Below, in pieces: positions 40,211 to 47,359 of a stretch of DNA of 64,000 nt (position 1 is the stretch's first letter; the number at the start of each line of letters is the position of its first letter). This DNA is from CAIXMG01 sp964628065 (GTDB lineage Bacteria; Patescibacteriota; Minisyncoccia; Phycocordibacterales; UBA1006): the NCBI GenBank assembly GCA_964628065.1, contig CAZVLM010000002.1:4065-68064 (forward strand). The letters are read 5' to 3'. The position numbers and the translations under genes are program-made. Below the pieces are notes generated by a model. It saw only the letters and a list, made by a program, of their open reading frames with translations. It was not told where the DNA came from and made no database searches.

Positions 40211-40540
40211 ATGGAAACAATCACTTACGACGAATTTAAAAAAATGGATATTAGAATCGGGACGATCAAGGAAGTAGAACCGATCGAAGGAACCGATAAA
40301 TTATTGCGATGCCAAATTGATTTTGGCGAATTAGGCGTACGGCAAATTGTGTCAGGGATTAAGGAGTATTATCCAGAGTATGCGACATTAGTAGGGAAGC
40401 AGGTGCTGTACATTGTAAACCTCGAGCCTCGCGAAATAAAAGGCCATATGTCGCATGGAATGCTTATGGCGGTTGGTCCGGGTGCGCCCGTATTCCTTGT
40501 TCCAGAGACTCCGGTTGAGGCAGGAAGTAAGGTGCGATAA
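40211..40540 (+). CDS. tRNA-binding OB-fold protein (CsaA/MetRS C-terminal type)
   Basis: A 109-residue EMAP/Arc1p-type OB fold. YDEFKKMDIRIGTIKEVEPIEGTDKLLRCQIDFG (about 5-38) and REIKGHMSHGMLMAV (about 74-88) are the family motifs. It could be a free-standing homologue of the MetRS dimerisation domain or a CsaA-like chaperone. It starts 6 nt after the preceding stop codon. Confidence 0.88.
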   Translation: METITYDEFKKMDIRIGTIKEVEPIEGTDKLLRCQIDFGELGVRQIVSGIKEYYPEYATLVGKQVLYIVNLEPREIKGHMSHGMLMAVGPGAPVFLVPETPVEAGSKVR

Positions 40541-40629
40541 CTTGCTTTTTCCACCAATATTCCATATACTTGACGCAAGGCTAAGCAAGGCTGGAATTCC
40601 ATCGTTCTTTTTTACTCTGCAATTTGGGG

Positions 40630-40667
40630 GCCCCTCATAAGCTTAAGTGCGGCGAGGGGCTTTTTTA
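40630..40667 (+). terminator. terminator of the tRNA-binding protein gene
   Basis: GCCCCTC (40630-40636) pairs with GAGGGGC (40654-40660), then TTTTTT. It is preceded by a ~90-nt 3' untranslated region. Confidence 0.8.
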
Positions 40668-40754
40668 TTGCACAGAAAACACGCCTGTGGTACTGTTAAG
40701 GGGAGTAATAATGTGCTCATAAAGTTCTTTGATCTATTGGATAGCAATAGAAGT

Positions 40755-40776
40755 AGAATGAATTTAATTTCATTCT
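40755..40776. promoter_or_regulatory. palindrome upstream of a candidate RNA promoter
   Basis: AGAATGAA (40755-40762) pairs with TTCATTCT (40769-40776). It lies 18 nt upstream of TATAAT at 40794-40799, a position where a regulator could act. Confidence 0.4.
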
Positions 40777-40805
40777 GCGGAAGAAGTATGGCTTATAATC
40801 TAGGG

Positions 40806-40942
40806 AAACCAAGTCTGAGAGGGCGACTGTCAGTCAGGGATTACAAGATTTCACATGCTTCGTGTTCAAAACAACCTCTAACCTTAAAAAAGTTAGAACT
40901 AAAAAATCCCCCTATGCATTCTAATCGGTGCGGGGGATTTTT
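40806..40942 (+). ncRNA. candidate small RNA with strong terminator
   Basis: TATAAT (40794-40799) predicts a start near 40806. The ~137-nt region has no open frame, contains short stems (GACT-GTC-AGTC, CTAAC/GTTAG) and ends at AAAAATCCCCC (40902-40912) paired with GGGGGATTTTT (40932-40942). The same hairpin ends the DedA gene on the other strand, so the terminator alone does not prove an RNA. Family unknown. Confidence 0.4.
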
Positions 40943-40944
40943 CA

Positions 40945-41574
40945 TTAAAGGTTTTTTGGAAGTTTTTTTGTTTTTCTTTCGTGAATGGTCTCCTTAATAA
41001 TTTTCCATCCAATGGGCAACAGTGAAAGGACGATAATGCCGAACGCAATAGGCAGAATGTAAGAATCAATATTTGGAATAGTATTTCCGAGAAGTGCCCC
41101 AAGCAGTGTTAATGAGAGCACCCAAATAAATCCACCGATGACGTTATATGCGAAAAACTTTGGATATGGCATGTGGGATGTTCCAGCTAGAATTGGAGCA
41201 AACGTTCGCACCACAGGAATAAAGCGCGCGAGAATAATAGTTTTTGCACCATGTGATGCGTAAAATGCCTGGGATTTTTCAAGATTTTTCTTATTAAACA
41301 CCAGAGAGTCTTCTTTCTTAAATAATCGCTTGCCAGTTTTAAGTCCGAAATAATAACCAAACGAATCACCGAGTATTGCCGCAACAAGTGATAGGATAAT
41401 AACAATAGAAAGCTTGAAATGACCTGCAGCAGCAAGAAGCCCTGCCGTAAAAAGGAGACTATCTCCCGGAAGAAAGAATCCGAAAAATAGTCCGGATTCG
41501 GCAAATACAATAGCAAAAAGTCCGATGTAGCCAACCGTTTCGAGAAACACCTTTAAGTCGAGATGGGGAATCAT
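40945..41574 (-). CDS. DedA-family membrane protein (second paralogue)
   Basis: A 209-residue protein. It has the family start VGYIGLFAIVFAESGLFFGFFLPGDSLLFTAG (about 14-45), the ARFIPVVRTFAPILAGTSHM signature (about 117-136) and two C-terminal helices. It is more canonical than the copy at 24200, with E and FLPGDS conserved. The ATG at 41574 follows TATACT by 6 nt, and the divergent pilM start is only 34 nt away, so two leaderless promoters are packed back to back. Confidence 0.9.
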   Translation of the reverse strand: MIPHLDLKVFLETVGYIGLFAIVFAESGLFFGFFLPGDSLLFTAGLLAAAGHFKLSIVIILSLVAAILGDSFGYYFGLKTGKRLFKKEDSLVFNKKNLEKSQAFYASHGAKTIILARFIPVVRTFAPILAGTSHMPYPKFFAYNVIGGFIWVLSLTLLGALLGNTIPNIDSYILPIAFGIIVLSLLPIGWKIIKETIHERKTKKLPKNL

Positions 41575-41608
41575 GGATAAAGTATACATCATGCGATATA
41601 CTTAATCC

Positions 41609-42691
41609 ATGAGCTTTTTTTCATTGTTTGAAAAACCAAAACCATCCGTTGCATTTTCATTTGATAATGGGTATGTGCGATTTGTGTCTGTGATACGGGA
41701 AAAAAATGGAATACAAATTACTGATCATGGATCAGAATTTTTCGGTCCAGAAATTATGAATGAACGCGATGCTATCGTAGATGACGCAGCGTTCGTACGA
41801 AAGATTCGTGCAATCAATAATGCAGGCAAGGACAAAGTAAAATTTGAGTCAGTAAACATTGTCATCCCTGATCGCCAAGCCATCATGTTCCATACGCACG
41901 TCGCGAAAATGGCAGATAAGGAAATGGACGCTGTTATTGTTGACCATATTAAGACGTATTGCGAGTCACATGACTTATTGGATGTAAAATCTTATATTTG
42001 CGAGTACGATATTATTTTAAAAACTGATTACGGTTACGACGTGCACGTAACGCTCGTGCCAAAACTTTATGTTGAACACATTGTGAGATTGTTCAAGCAG
42101 GCAGGGATCGCGGTAAAACATATTGAAACCGCTCATCATGCGGTAGCAAAGTCATGCCTTGAGATAGCTCCAGGGTTTGGATACGTACTAGTTTCGTTTG
42201 GAACCAAGCAAACATCCATCGCGCTTCTTCATGGAGAACATCTTGTCTCTCAAAGTACAGTTGCGGTTGGTGTAGAGAATCTTTACAAAACAATCGAGCG
42301 ATTCCTAGGCGTGGGTCGCGAAGACTCAAAGCGAATTATTAACAAGCATGGCATTTTGCAAACGCATCCTGACAATGGGCTTCTTTCAGAACTGTATCTG
42401 GAACTTGCGCCTATTTATCGAATGATCGACAACCAGCTCATTACTATTGGCACGATGCCATATAAAACATTTGGTCACCGGTTTACGACACATGATGTGA
42501 TCGTGTACGGGGAAGGGGTTTCTGTAAAAGGTCTTGTAGGATTTTTGGGAGAGCGAACAAACCTTAACGCCCAGGAACTTGATCCTTGGGCGGGTCACAC
42601 CGAAGACCGCGCGCCAATCTTGAATCTGCCTGCATCGGAGACGTTGGTGTATGCGGAGGCATTGTCGCTCGCGTTGCTCTATTTGAAATAG
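41609..42691 (+). CDS. pilM: PilM-like actin-fold pilus assembly protein
   Basis: A 360-residue actin-like ATPase of the PilM group, the cytoplasmic inner-membrane platform of type IV pili. The phosphate loop is VAFSFDNGYVRFVSV (about 14-28). The second nucleotide motif is YVLVSFGTKQTSIALLHG (about 192-209) and the third IVYGEGVSVKGLVGFL (about 298-313). It would work with the PilB ATPase at 8340; other pilus genes are not in the window. TATACT is 6 nt before the ATG. Confidence 0.8.
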   Translation: MSFFSLFEKPKPSVAFSFDNGYVRFVSVIREKNGIQITDHGSEFFGPEIMNERDAIVDDAAFVRKIRAINNAGKDKVKFESVNIVIPDRQAIMFHTHVAKMADKEMDAVIVDHIKTYCESHDLLDVKSYICEYDIILKTDYGYDVHVTLVPKLYVEHIVRLFKQAGIAVKHIETAHHAVAKSCLEIAPGFGYVLVSFGTKQTSIALLHGEHLVSQSTVAVGVENLYKTIERFLGVGREDSKRIINKHGILQTHPDNGLLSELYLELAPIYRMIDNQLITIGTMPYKTFGHRFTTHDVIVYGEGVSVKGLVGFLGERTNLNAQELDPWAGHTEDRAPILNLPASETLVYAEALSLALLYLK

Positions 42692-42700
42692 GTTGAAATA

Positions 42701-42732
42701 AAATAAGCCGACATAAAAGTGTCGGCTTATTT
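42701..42732. terminator. bidirectional terminator
   Basis: AAATAAGCCGACA (42701-42713) pairs perfectly with TGTCGGCTTATTT (42720-42732). Confidence 0.85.
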
Positions 42733-42738
42733 GTGATG

Positions 42739-43122
42739 CTAAATAAGTTGTAGTTCCTTCCAATGATTCTTAAGCCCAATCAAGGTTAACGGACGTTTAG
42801 CGCTGGAAAGGTGCCAATCTGCAAAATAAGGAAAATCTTCCTTGTAGAACGGTCTTGCGAACACTGCCAGGGCAGCAAAAAATAGAGGCACAACAGCGTA
42901 GGGCGCCGGCAAGCATAAGGCGATGATGCCGCCAATAAGGAATGTTCTTTTAAGAAAGCGATACCAGAAATATTTCCGGTTTATTCGTTTGCTTTGCGAA
43001 GTAAATCTAACTAGTTGAGTGGAGTGTTCAGGTTTGGGGTGTTGGTATTGCTTAATAAGACAAATTACATAGGCTACTATAAAAAATAATCTTATTATGG
43101 TTGCAAAAGTTAAGAAACTCAT
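42739..43122 (-). CDS. small membrane protein, function unknown
   Basis: A 127-residue protein. Helices are at about 3-22 and 60-92 (the latter probably two passes), with a basic middle (SQSKRINRKYFWYRFLKR) and a C-terminal soluble part. No family recognised. A -10-like AAACTT lies 7 nt before the ATG. Confidence 0.5.
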   Translation of the reverse strand: MSFLTFATIIRLFFIVAYVICLIKQYQHPKPEHSTQLVRFTSQSKRINRKYFWYRFLKRTFLIGGIIALCLPAPYAVVPLFFAALAVFARPFYKEDFPYFADWHLSSAKRPLTLIGLKNHWKELQLI

Positions 43123-43191
43123 TGGTATAAAGTTTTTAGGTTACGAAATTCATGATTAAAATATCATGAATAAACTAGCTGGTCAATGTTG

Positions 43192-43263
43192 TGCCCCTGC
43201 GAGGAATCGAACCTCGAATTACGGCTTAGAAGTCCGCAGTTATATCCATTTAACTACAAGGGC
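43192..43263 (-). tRNA. tRNA-Arg (anticodon TCT)
   Basis: Acceptor GCCCTTG/CAGGGGC, anticodon loop CTTCTAA and T-loop GGTTCGATTCC. There is an A-G mismatch at the base of the anticodon loop. CCA is not encoded. It overlaps the 3' end of the HNH gene by 10 nt. Confidence 0.9.
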
Positions 43264-43565
43264 GCGGTCTTACCAAATGAGTTTAGTTGAAAATACGTTT
43301 TTCGTCTATGGCAATTGGCGCATCGAATGTCACACTTCTCTATTTCTGAAAGAATTGTTTTCCAAGAGTAGTGCCCTGATAACATACTTGATATTGACTT
43401 AAATTTCAAGGCTGGATCCTTGTGGTCAAAATCAAGAACAATCGGATCGGTTTCTCCACAATCAATACAAGCCTTTCCGGTAAGGTGTGCCAAAAGTTGT
43501 TGTCTTATTTTTACACGAAAAGCCTTTTGTGCCTTGTAGAGATCTGCTCGGTTTTTGTAGGGCAT
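43254..43565 (-). CDS. HNH-type endonuclease
   Basis: A 103-residue protein. CIDCGETDPIVLDFDHKDP (about 32-50) gives the first zinc pair and the D-H of the HNH motif. EIEKCDIRCANCHRRKTY (about 74-91) gives the second zinc pair and catalytic H. The ATG at 43565 follows TATAAT by 6 nt. It is small and free-standing, so a homing-type or repair/restriction nuclease are both possible. Its stop codon lies in the 5' end of tRNA-Arg, so a shared transcript would need processing. Confidence 0.85.
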   Translation of the reverse strand: MPYKNRADLYKAQKAFRVKIRQQLLAHLTGKACIDCGETDPIVLDFDHKDPALKFKSISSMLSGHYSWKTILSEIEKCDIRCANCHRRKTYFQLNSFGKTAPL

Positions 43566-43639
43566 GCTAGGATTATAACACTTCGTTCTAACCCTTACCA
43601 ATTTACAAATAAAAATATTGTGATAGTATATCTAGGCAT

Positions 43640-43712
43640 GCGCTCTTAGCTCAGTTGGTAGAGCAACTCATTTACACTGAGAAGGTCGGGGGTTCAAGTC
43701 CCTCAGGGCGCA
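43640..43712 (+). tRNA. tRNA-Val (anticodon TAC)
   Basis: Acceptor GCGCTCT/AGGGCGC, D-arm AGCTCAGTTGGTAGAGC, anticodon loop TTTACAC and T-loop GGTTCAAGTCC. CCA is not encoded. Confidence 0.95.
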
Positions 43713-43750
43713 CTACTTCGCGCTTCGGATGCCTCACCGCTTCGAAGTGC
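43710..43750. repeat. second small inverted-repeat family, copy 2
   Basis: GCACTACTTCGCGC...GCTTCGAAGTGC directly after tRNA-Val, similar to 31149-31188. It may extend the tRNA precursor. Confidence 0.5.
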
Positions 43751-43766
43751 GCAGCACCAAGTAAAG

Positions 43767-43793
43767 TAAAAATCCCCAGAAAGGGGATTTTTG
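43767..43793 (+). terminator. terminator of tRNA-Val
   Basis: AAAAATCCCC pairs with GGGGATTTTT around AGAAA, flanked by complementary CCAAG/CTTGG. Confidence 0.8.
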
Positions 43794-43837
43794 CTTGGCC
43801 TATATTTAAGGCCATAAATGTGCTAAGGTGTCATTAT

Positions 43838-44869
43838 ATGAATCAAGGATCACCAATAGAGCGAGAAATGTATCCAGTAAAAAACGAAGCTGTTGAAGCA
43901 AGTGCAGAACAAGCGATTGTTAAACGCGAAAGTGTTTTCAGTCCGGAAGAGCTCAATGTGTTGGTTGAGGCCGCTGAAACTGAAATGGAACAGTTCCGCC
44001 CTCGCATGCAAGATTTCATCAATGAGGACGTAAAAGGTTTTAGGGAAACAGACGTCCATCAGGATATGTTTGAAATTAATATGCGAGAGGCAGAATGGGC
44101 TACGGAAAATTCCGCGGAAGATAAAGAAGCTAATAAGATCGCTATGCTTGCCGAGCATGCTTTCTTTAAATATTTCCGCATTTGGTCAAAAGGAAAAATT
44201 CAGACTGTTATGCCTTCGAGATACGACGATGTAATGCGAGGAATAGATATGGTTTTGGAGTTTCCAGAAGCCGAAAAAGAGGAAGGCAAATATAATGCCT
44301 TAGCTATTGATGTGGTGCTTGGAACAGGAGATGGGTTCATTGCAAAGCTTATGAAAATTAAGAGTAATATTATTGAGAAGGGTCGGAAGGAAAATGGGCT
44401 TAAGTATTTCAAGCCAGATGGAAAAAACCTATTCAAGGGATTTATGGCACCGGGAGTAGTAAGCATGAATCCTGCTGCGCTGAAGAAGCTTTTTGACCAA
44501 GAAAAAAACGGAGAAGCAAGAAGTGTGGAAAAAAGCCTTATTCCTTACCTTGTTACCGCTCAGCTACTTGAGCAGTACAAGGGATTTGAAGAGTATGCAA
44601 TTTTTGCAGGTCAGTCCGAAATTGCAGAAAGTTACCGACAGGCACGACAAGAATTGGAAAACGCAACAGAAAGCATGTCTGCAGACCTGGCTTTCAATTC
44701 AAAACTTAAAGAAGTGGTTGATTCTAGTATTGCAGTGAAGAAGACAAGAATCTTCTTCAAACTGCTTAAAGAAGGCGACTACTTGGAAGACGCAGAAAAG
44801 ATCATCAAGGAACGCGAAGCACTTGAAGAATCAGCTGATAACAATGAAAATTATGAAGTTGCTGCTTGA
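43838..44869 (+). CDS. hypothetical protein, possible PD-(D/E)XK-like core
   Basis: A 343-residue cytoplasmic protein, acidic and largely helical. In the middle, RYDDVMRGIDMVLEFPEAEKEE and NALAIDVVLG (about 126-160) place D, E and D on adjacent strands, similar to PD-(D/E)XK nuclease cores. This is only a pattern match. The last 60 residues are highly charged. The ATG at 43838 is used because the open frame upstream runs through tRNA-Val. It overlaps the next gene by 17-26 nt depending on that gene's start. Confidence 0.5.
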   Translation: MNQGSPIEREMYPVKNEAVEASAEQAIVKRESVFSPEELNVLVEAAETEMEQFRPRMQDFINEDVKGFRETDVHQDMFEINMREAEWATENSAEDKEANKIAMLAEHAFFKYFRIWSKGKIQTVMPSRYDDVMRGIDMVLEFPEAEKEEGKYNALAIDVVLGTGDGFIAKLMKIKSNIIEKGRKENGLKYFKPDGKNLFKGFMAPGVVSMNPAALKKLFDQEKNGEARSVEKSLIPYLVTAQLLEQYKGFEEYAIFAGQSEIAESYRQARQELENATESMSADLAFNSKLKEVVDSSIAVKKTRIFFKLLKEGDYLEDAEKIIKEREALEESADNNENYEVAA

Positions 44870-45575
44870 GACAAACGACTTGTTGGTTATCAATAAACCA
44901 GCGGGATTAATCGTGCATACGGATGGAAAACACGCGGAAGCAAGCGTGGTTGATTGGGTGGTAGAGAATTATCCTGAAGCAAAGGATGTGGGGGAGAAAA
45001 TGACCATTGAACATGCAGGGGAAACGATTGAAATTCCTCGAAGCGGGATTGTTCATCGATTGGACCGTGATACTTCAGGAGTTCTGATTATTGCAAAAAA
45101 CCAGGGCACCTTCGCTTTTTTGAAAAGTCAGTTTCAAGAACATACCATTAAGAAAAAATATGTAGCGGTCGTATTTGGTTGGCCACGAGATGAACGAGGA
45201 CTAATTGAGCAGCCAATTGGGCGATCTCGATCTGATATTCGAGCATGGACCACAAAAGCGTCGGCCCGAGGAACGATGCGAGATGCGATTACTCGATTTA
45301 CGGTGAAGAAAAAGTTTGAGGTAAATGGAGAAAAGTATGCGCTCGTTGATTTGTATCCTCAAACAGGACGAACGCACCAGCTTCGTGTGCACATGTCGCA
45401 CATCGGGCATCCTATTGTTGGAGACCCTATCTATTCCGGGAAAAAGCCAACGAACTTGGACATTCACCGAACAGCGCTTCATGCGGAACAGATCGTGTTC
45501 AAGCTCCCTAACGGGAAGGAGGCAACCGTCATTGCGCCTTTGCCGGACGATCTTGCCAAAATCGCCTCTTTGTGA
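44844..45575 (+). CDS. RluA-family pseudouridine synthase
   Basis: A 243-residue enzyme making pseudouridine in rRNA or tRNA. The catalytic loop is GIVHRLDRDTSGVLIIAK, whose second D is the nucleophile. LYPQTGRTHQLRVHMSHIGHPIVGD supplies the family's motif III. No S4 domain. Candidate starts are ATGs at 44844 and 44853, and both overlap the preceding gene; the second gives MKLLLETNDLLVINKPAG, the usual beginning. Confidence 0.92.
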   Translation: MKIMKLLLETNDLLVINKPAGLIVHTDGKHAEASVVDWVVENYPEAKDVGEKMTIEHAGETIEIPRSGIVHRLDRDTSGVLIIAKNQGTFAFLKSQFQEHTIKKKYVAVVFGWPRDERGLIEQPIGRSRSDIRAWTTKASARGTMRDAITRFTVKKKFEVNGEKYALVDLYPQTGRTHQLRVHMSHIGHPIVGDPIYSGKKPTNLDIHRTALHAEQIVFKLPNGKEATVIAPLPDDLAKIASL

Positions 45576-45611
45576 TAAGATCCGCAGGTTATTAGATTTA
45601 TATACCTAGAG

Positions 45612-45641
45612 CCGGAATTGTATCTTCGTGATCGTTTCCGG
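45612..45641 (+). promoter_or_regulatory. hairpin in the rplS leader
   Basis: CCGGAA (45612-45617) pairs with TTCCGG (45636-45641), with an inner ATC-TTCGT-GAT step. It is one of few leaders here long enough for regulation, and ribosomal protein L19 leaders are known in other bacteria. Feedback control is only a suggestion. Confidence 0.4.
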
Positions 45642-45656
45642 AGTCAGGACCCTATT

Positions 45657-46103
45657 ATGGCAACAAATGCAACACAATTTCTTCCTAAGGATGTCGCAAA
45701 CCGAAAGGATTTGGATATCCGAACAGGAGACACTGTACGAGTATCAGTGAAGATTGAAGAAAAAGGAAAGACTCGAATCCAGATGTTCGAAGGACTGGTT
45801 ATCGCGCGAAAGCACGGAGCTGAAGCCGGAGGAACAATCACGGTTCGAAAAGTCTCTCACGGAGTAGGAGTAGAGCGAATTTTCCCTCTATACTCTCCAA
45901 GTATTGAAAAGATTGAAGTTATCCGACGAACATCGGTACGACGATCAAAGCTTTACTTCATCCGAGAAAAAGTAACCCGAGACATCCGAAAGAAGATGCG
46001 AAACTTCGTAGAATTCTTCGCTTCATCAGCAAATCTTCCAAAGGCGGAAGAAATGATGGAAGAAGTCGTAGAAGATACCAATACTTCAGAATCAGCAGAG
46101 TAA
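45657..46103 (+). CDS. rplS: 50S ribosomal protein L19
   Basis: A 148-residue protein. The core (about 10-118) has RTGDTVRVSVKIEEKGKTRIQMFEGLVIARK and GVGVERIFPLYSPSIEKIEV, typical of L19 at the 30S-50S interface. A C-terminal acidic extension (about 125-148, EEMMEEVVEDTN) is longer than in most bacteria. The ATG at 45657 is chosen because homologues begin a few residues before FLPKDV. Confidence 0.96.
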   Translation: MATNATQFLPKDVANRKDLDIRTGDTVRVSVKIEEKGKTRIQMFEGLVIARKHGAEAGGTITVRKVSHGVGVERIFPLYSPSIEKIEVIRRTSVRRSKLYFIREKVTRDIRKKMRNFVEFFASSANLPKAEEMMEEVVEDTNTSESAE

Positions 46104-46108
46104 TACTT

Positions 46109-46136
46109 AAAACCTCGACAAGTGCGGGGTTTTTTG
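46109..46136 (+). terminator. terminator of rplS
   Basis: An AAAACC-TCG stem with CGG-GGTTTT, followed by Ts. Confidence 0.65.
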
Positions 46137-46167
46137 TATACTACGTGGGTTGAGTAGCTGAATATCT

Positions 46168-46249
46168 GCCCAGATGGAGAAATTGGTAGACTTACTACCT
46201 TGAGGTGGTAGCGCCGAAAGGCATGGGGGTTCGAGTCCCCCTCTGGGCA
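46168..46249 (+). tRNA. tRNA-Leu (anticodon GAG)
   Basis: Class II tRNA with acceptor GCCCAGA/TCTGGGC, anticodon stem CTACC/GGTAG with loop TTGAGGT, variable arm GCGCCGAAAGGC and T-loop GGTTCGAGTCC. CCA is not fully encoded. Confidence 0.95.
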
Positions 46250-46253
46250 CCTT

Positions 46254-46283
46254 AAACAACCTTTCCAATAAAGGTTGTTTTTC
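46254..46283 (+). terminator. terminator of tRNA-Leu
   Basis: AAACAACCTT pairs with AAGGTTGTTT, followed by Ts. Confidence 0.7.
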
Positions 46284-46310
46284 ATATATGCACCTAGTAT
46301 ACTTAGCTAT

Positions 46311-47345
46311 ATGAATAAATATTTTTGGATGGGAGCTGGCATACTAATTATTACGGGTGTATTTCTTGTCTGTACAAATAATAAGTACATGCAGGCTTCG
46401 GTAATGAATGCATTAAAAATTAATACCACAGATGCACAAGTCTTTTTAATGGGAGGGGATACGATTGTTGCTGGTCAAGCAAATATTTGCCACAACGATG
46501 TCTACTCATCTCGTGACATGATTAATTGGAAATTAATATCTCCTGATAATCAGAACCCTGGTACCACTAAGTGGAGCCCAAGAGGGGGACAATCGACGCT
46601 TTATTTTAATAATAAACTTTGGGTTATTGGAGGACAGGATTGCCAAGGAGACCCATCGAATGAGGTCTGGTCTTCTTCTGATGGTAATAGTTGGAAACTT
46701 GAAGGAGTAATAGGAACAAATTTCTCAGATTTTCGAAGTCAACAAACGGCGGTAGTTTTCAAAAACAGAATGTGGGTAATCGGAGGACATACAGGTGTGA
46801 GCATGTGGAATGATGTATATTCTTCTTCTGATGGTGTGACATGGAGACTGGAAACAGGTAATGCTCCTTGGGCTCAGAGATACGGACACTTGTCATTTGT
46901 CTATAACGATAAAATATGGGTTATGGGAGGGGCTAATAGTGTTGGTGGCGTGTTTGCAAATGATGTATGGTTTTCAGGAGATGGAAAAAATTGGACACAG
47001 GCAACGGCTCACGCGGTATGGTCTCCACGATTTGGATTAATGGGAGGTGTTTATAATGGGAAAATGTATGTCTTTGGCGGTTCTGACCTCTCCGGTACTT
47101 TTAATGATGTCTATTCTTCCGCTGATGGGGTGACATGGACTCCTGTTGCTCAGAACCAGTGGCAGGGACGACCTCTTGGAGTATCTGTAGTATTAAATAA
47201 GAAGTTGTACCTACTGGGCGGGATAAAAAACAACTATCTCAGTTTGAACGATGTTTGGAGCTATGATGGATCCATTTGGAAAAATGTGACTAATAATCCT
47301 GCATGGAATGGCCGATTTATTCACAGTGCAGTAGTAGCTCAATAG
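46311..47345 (+). CDS. secreted kelch-type beta-propeller protein
   Basis: A 344-residue protein. An N-terminal helix (about 5-25) acts as anchor or signal. Then about six kelch-like blades follow, each with a double glycine: VFLMGG, LWVIGG, MWVIGG, IWVMGG, MYVFGG, LYLLGG. Between them lie 'NDVYSSxDGxxW' segments. It is probably a surface binding protein. The ATG at 46311 follows TATACT by 7 nt. It ends 15 nt before the PAP2-APH gene, probably in the same transcript. Confidence 0.75.
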   Translation: MNKYFWMGAGILIITGVFLVCTNNKYMQASVMNALKINTTDAQVFLMGGDTIVAGQANICHNDVYSSRDMINWKLISPDNQNPGTTKWSPRGGQSTLYFNNKLWVIGGQDCQGDPSNEVWSSSDGNSWKLEGVIGTNFSDFRSQQTAVVFKNRMWVIGGHTGVSMWNDVYSSSDGVTWRLETGNAPWAQRYGHLSFVYNDKIWVMGGANSVGGVFANDVWFSGDGKNWTQATAHAVWSPRFGLMGGVYNGKMYVFGGSDLSGTFNDVYSSADGVTWTPVAQNQWQGRPLGVSVVLNKKLYLLGGIKNNYLSLNDVWSYDGSIWKNVTNNPAWNGRFIHSAVVAQ

Positions 47346-47359
47346 TTAAAAACTGCGCT

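Noticed and set aside
43655..43837. Upstream extension of the 343-aa protein
   Set aside because: The extension translates tRNA-Val and its terminator; the ATG at 43838 is the real start.
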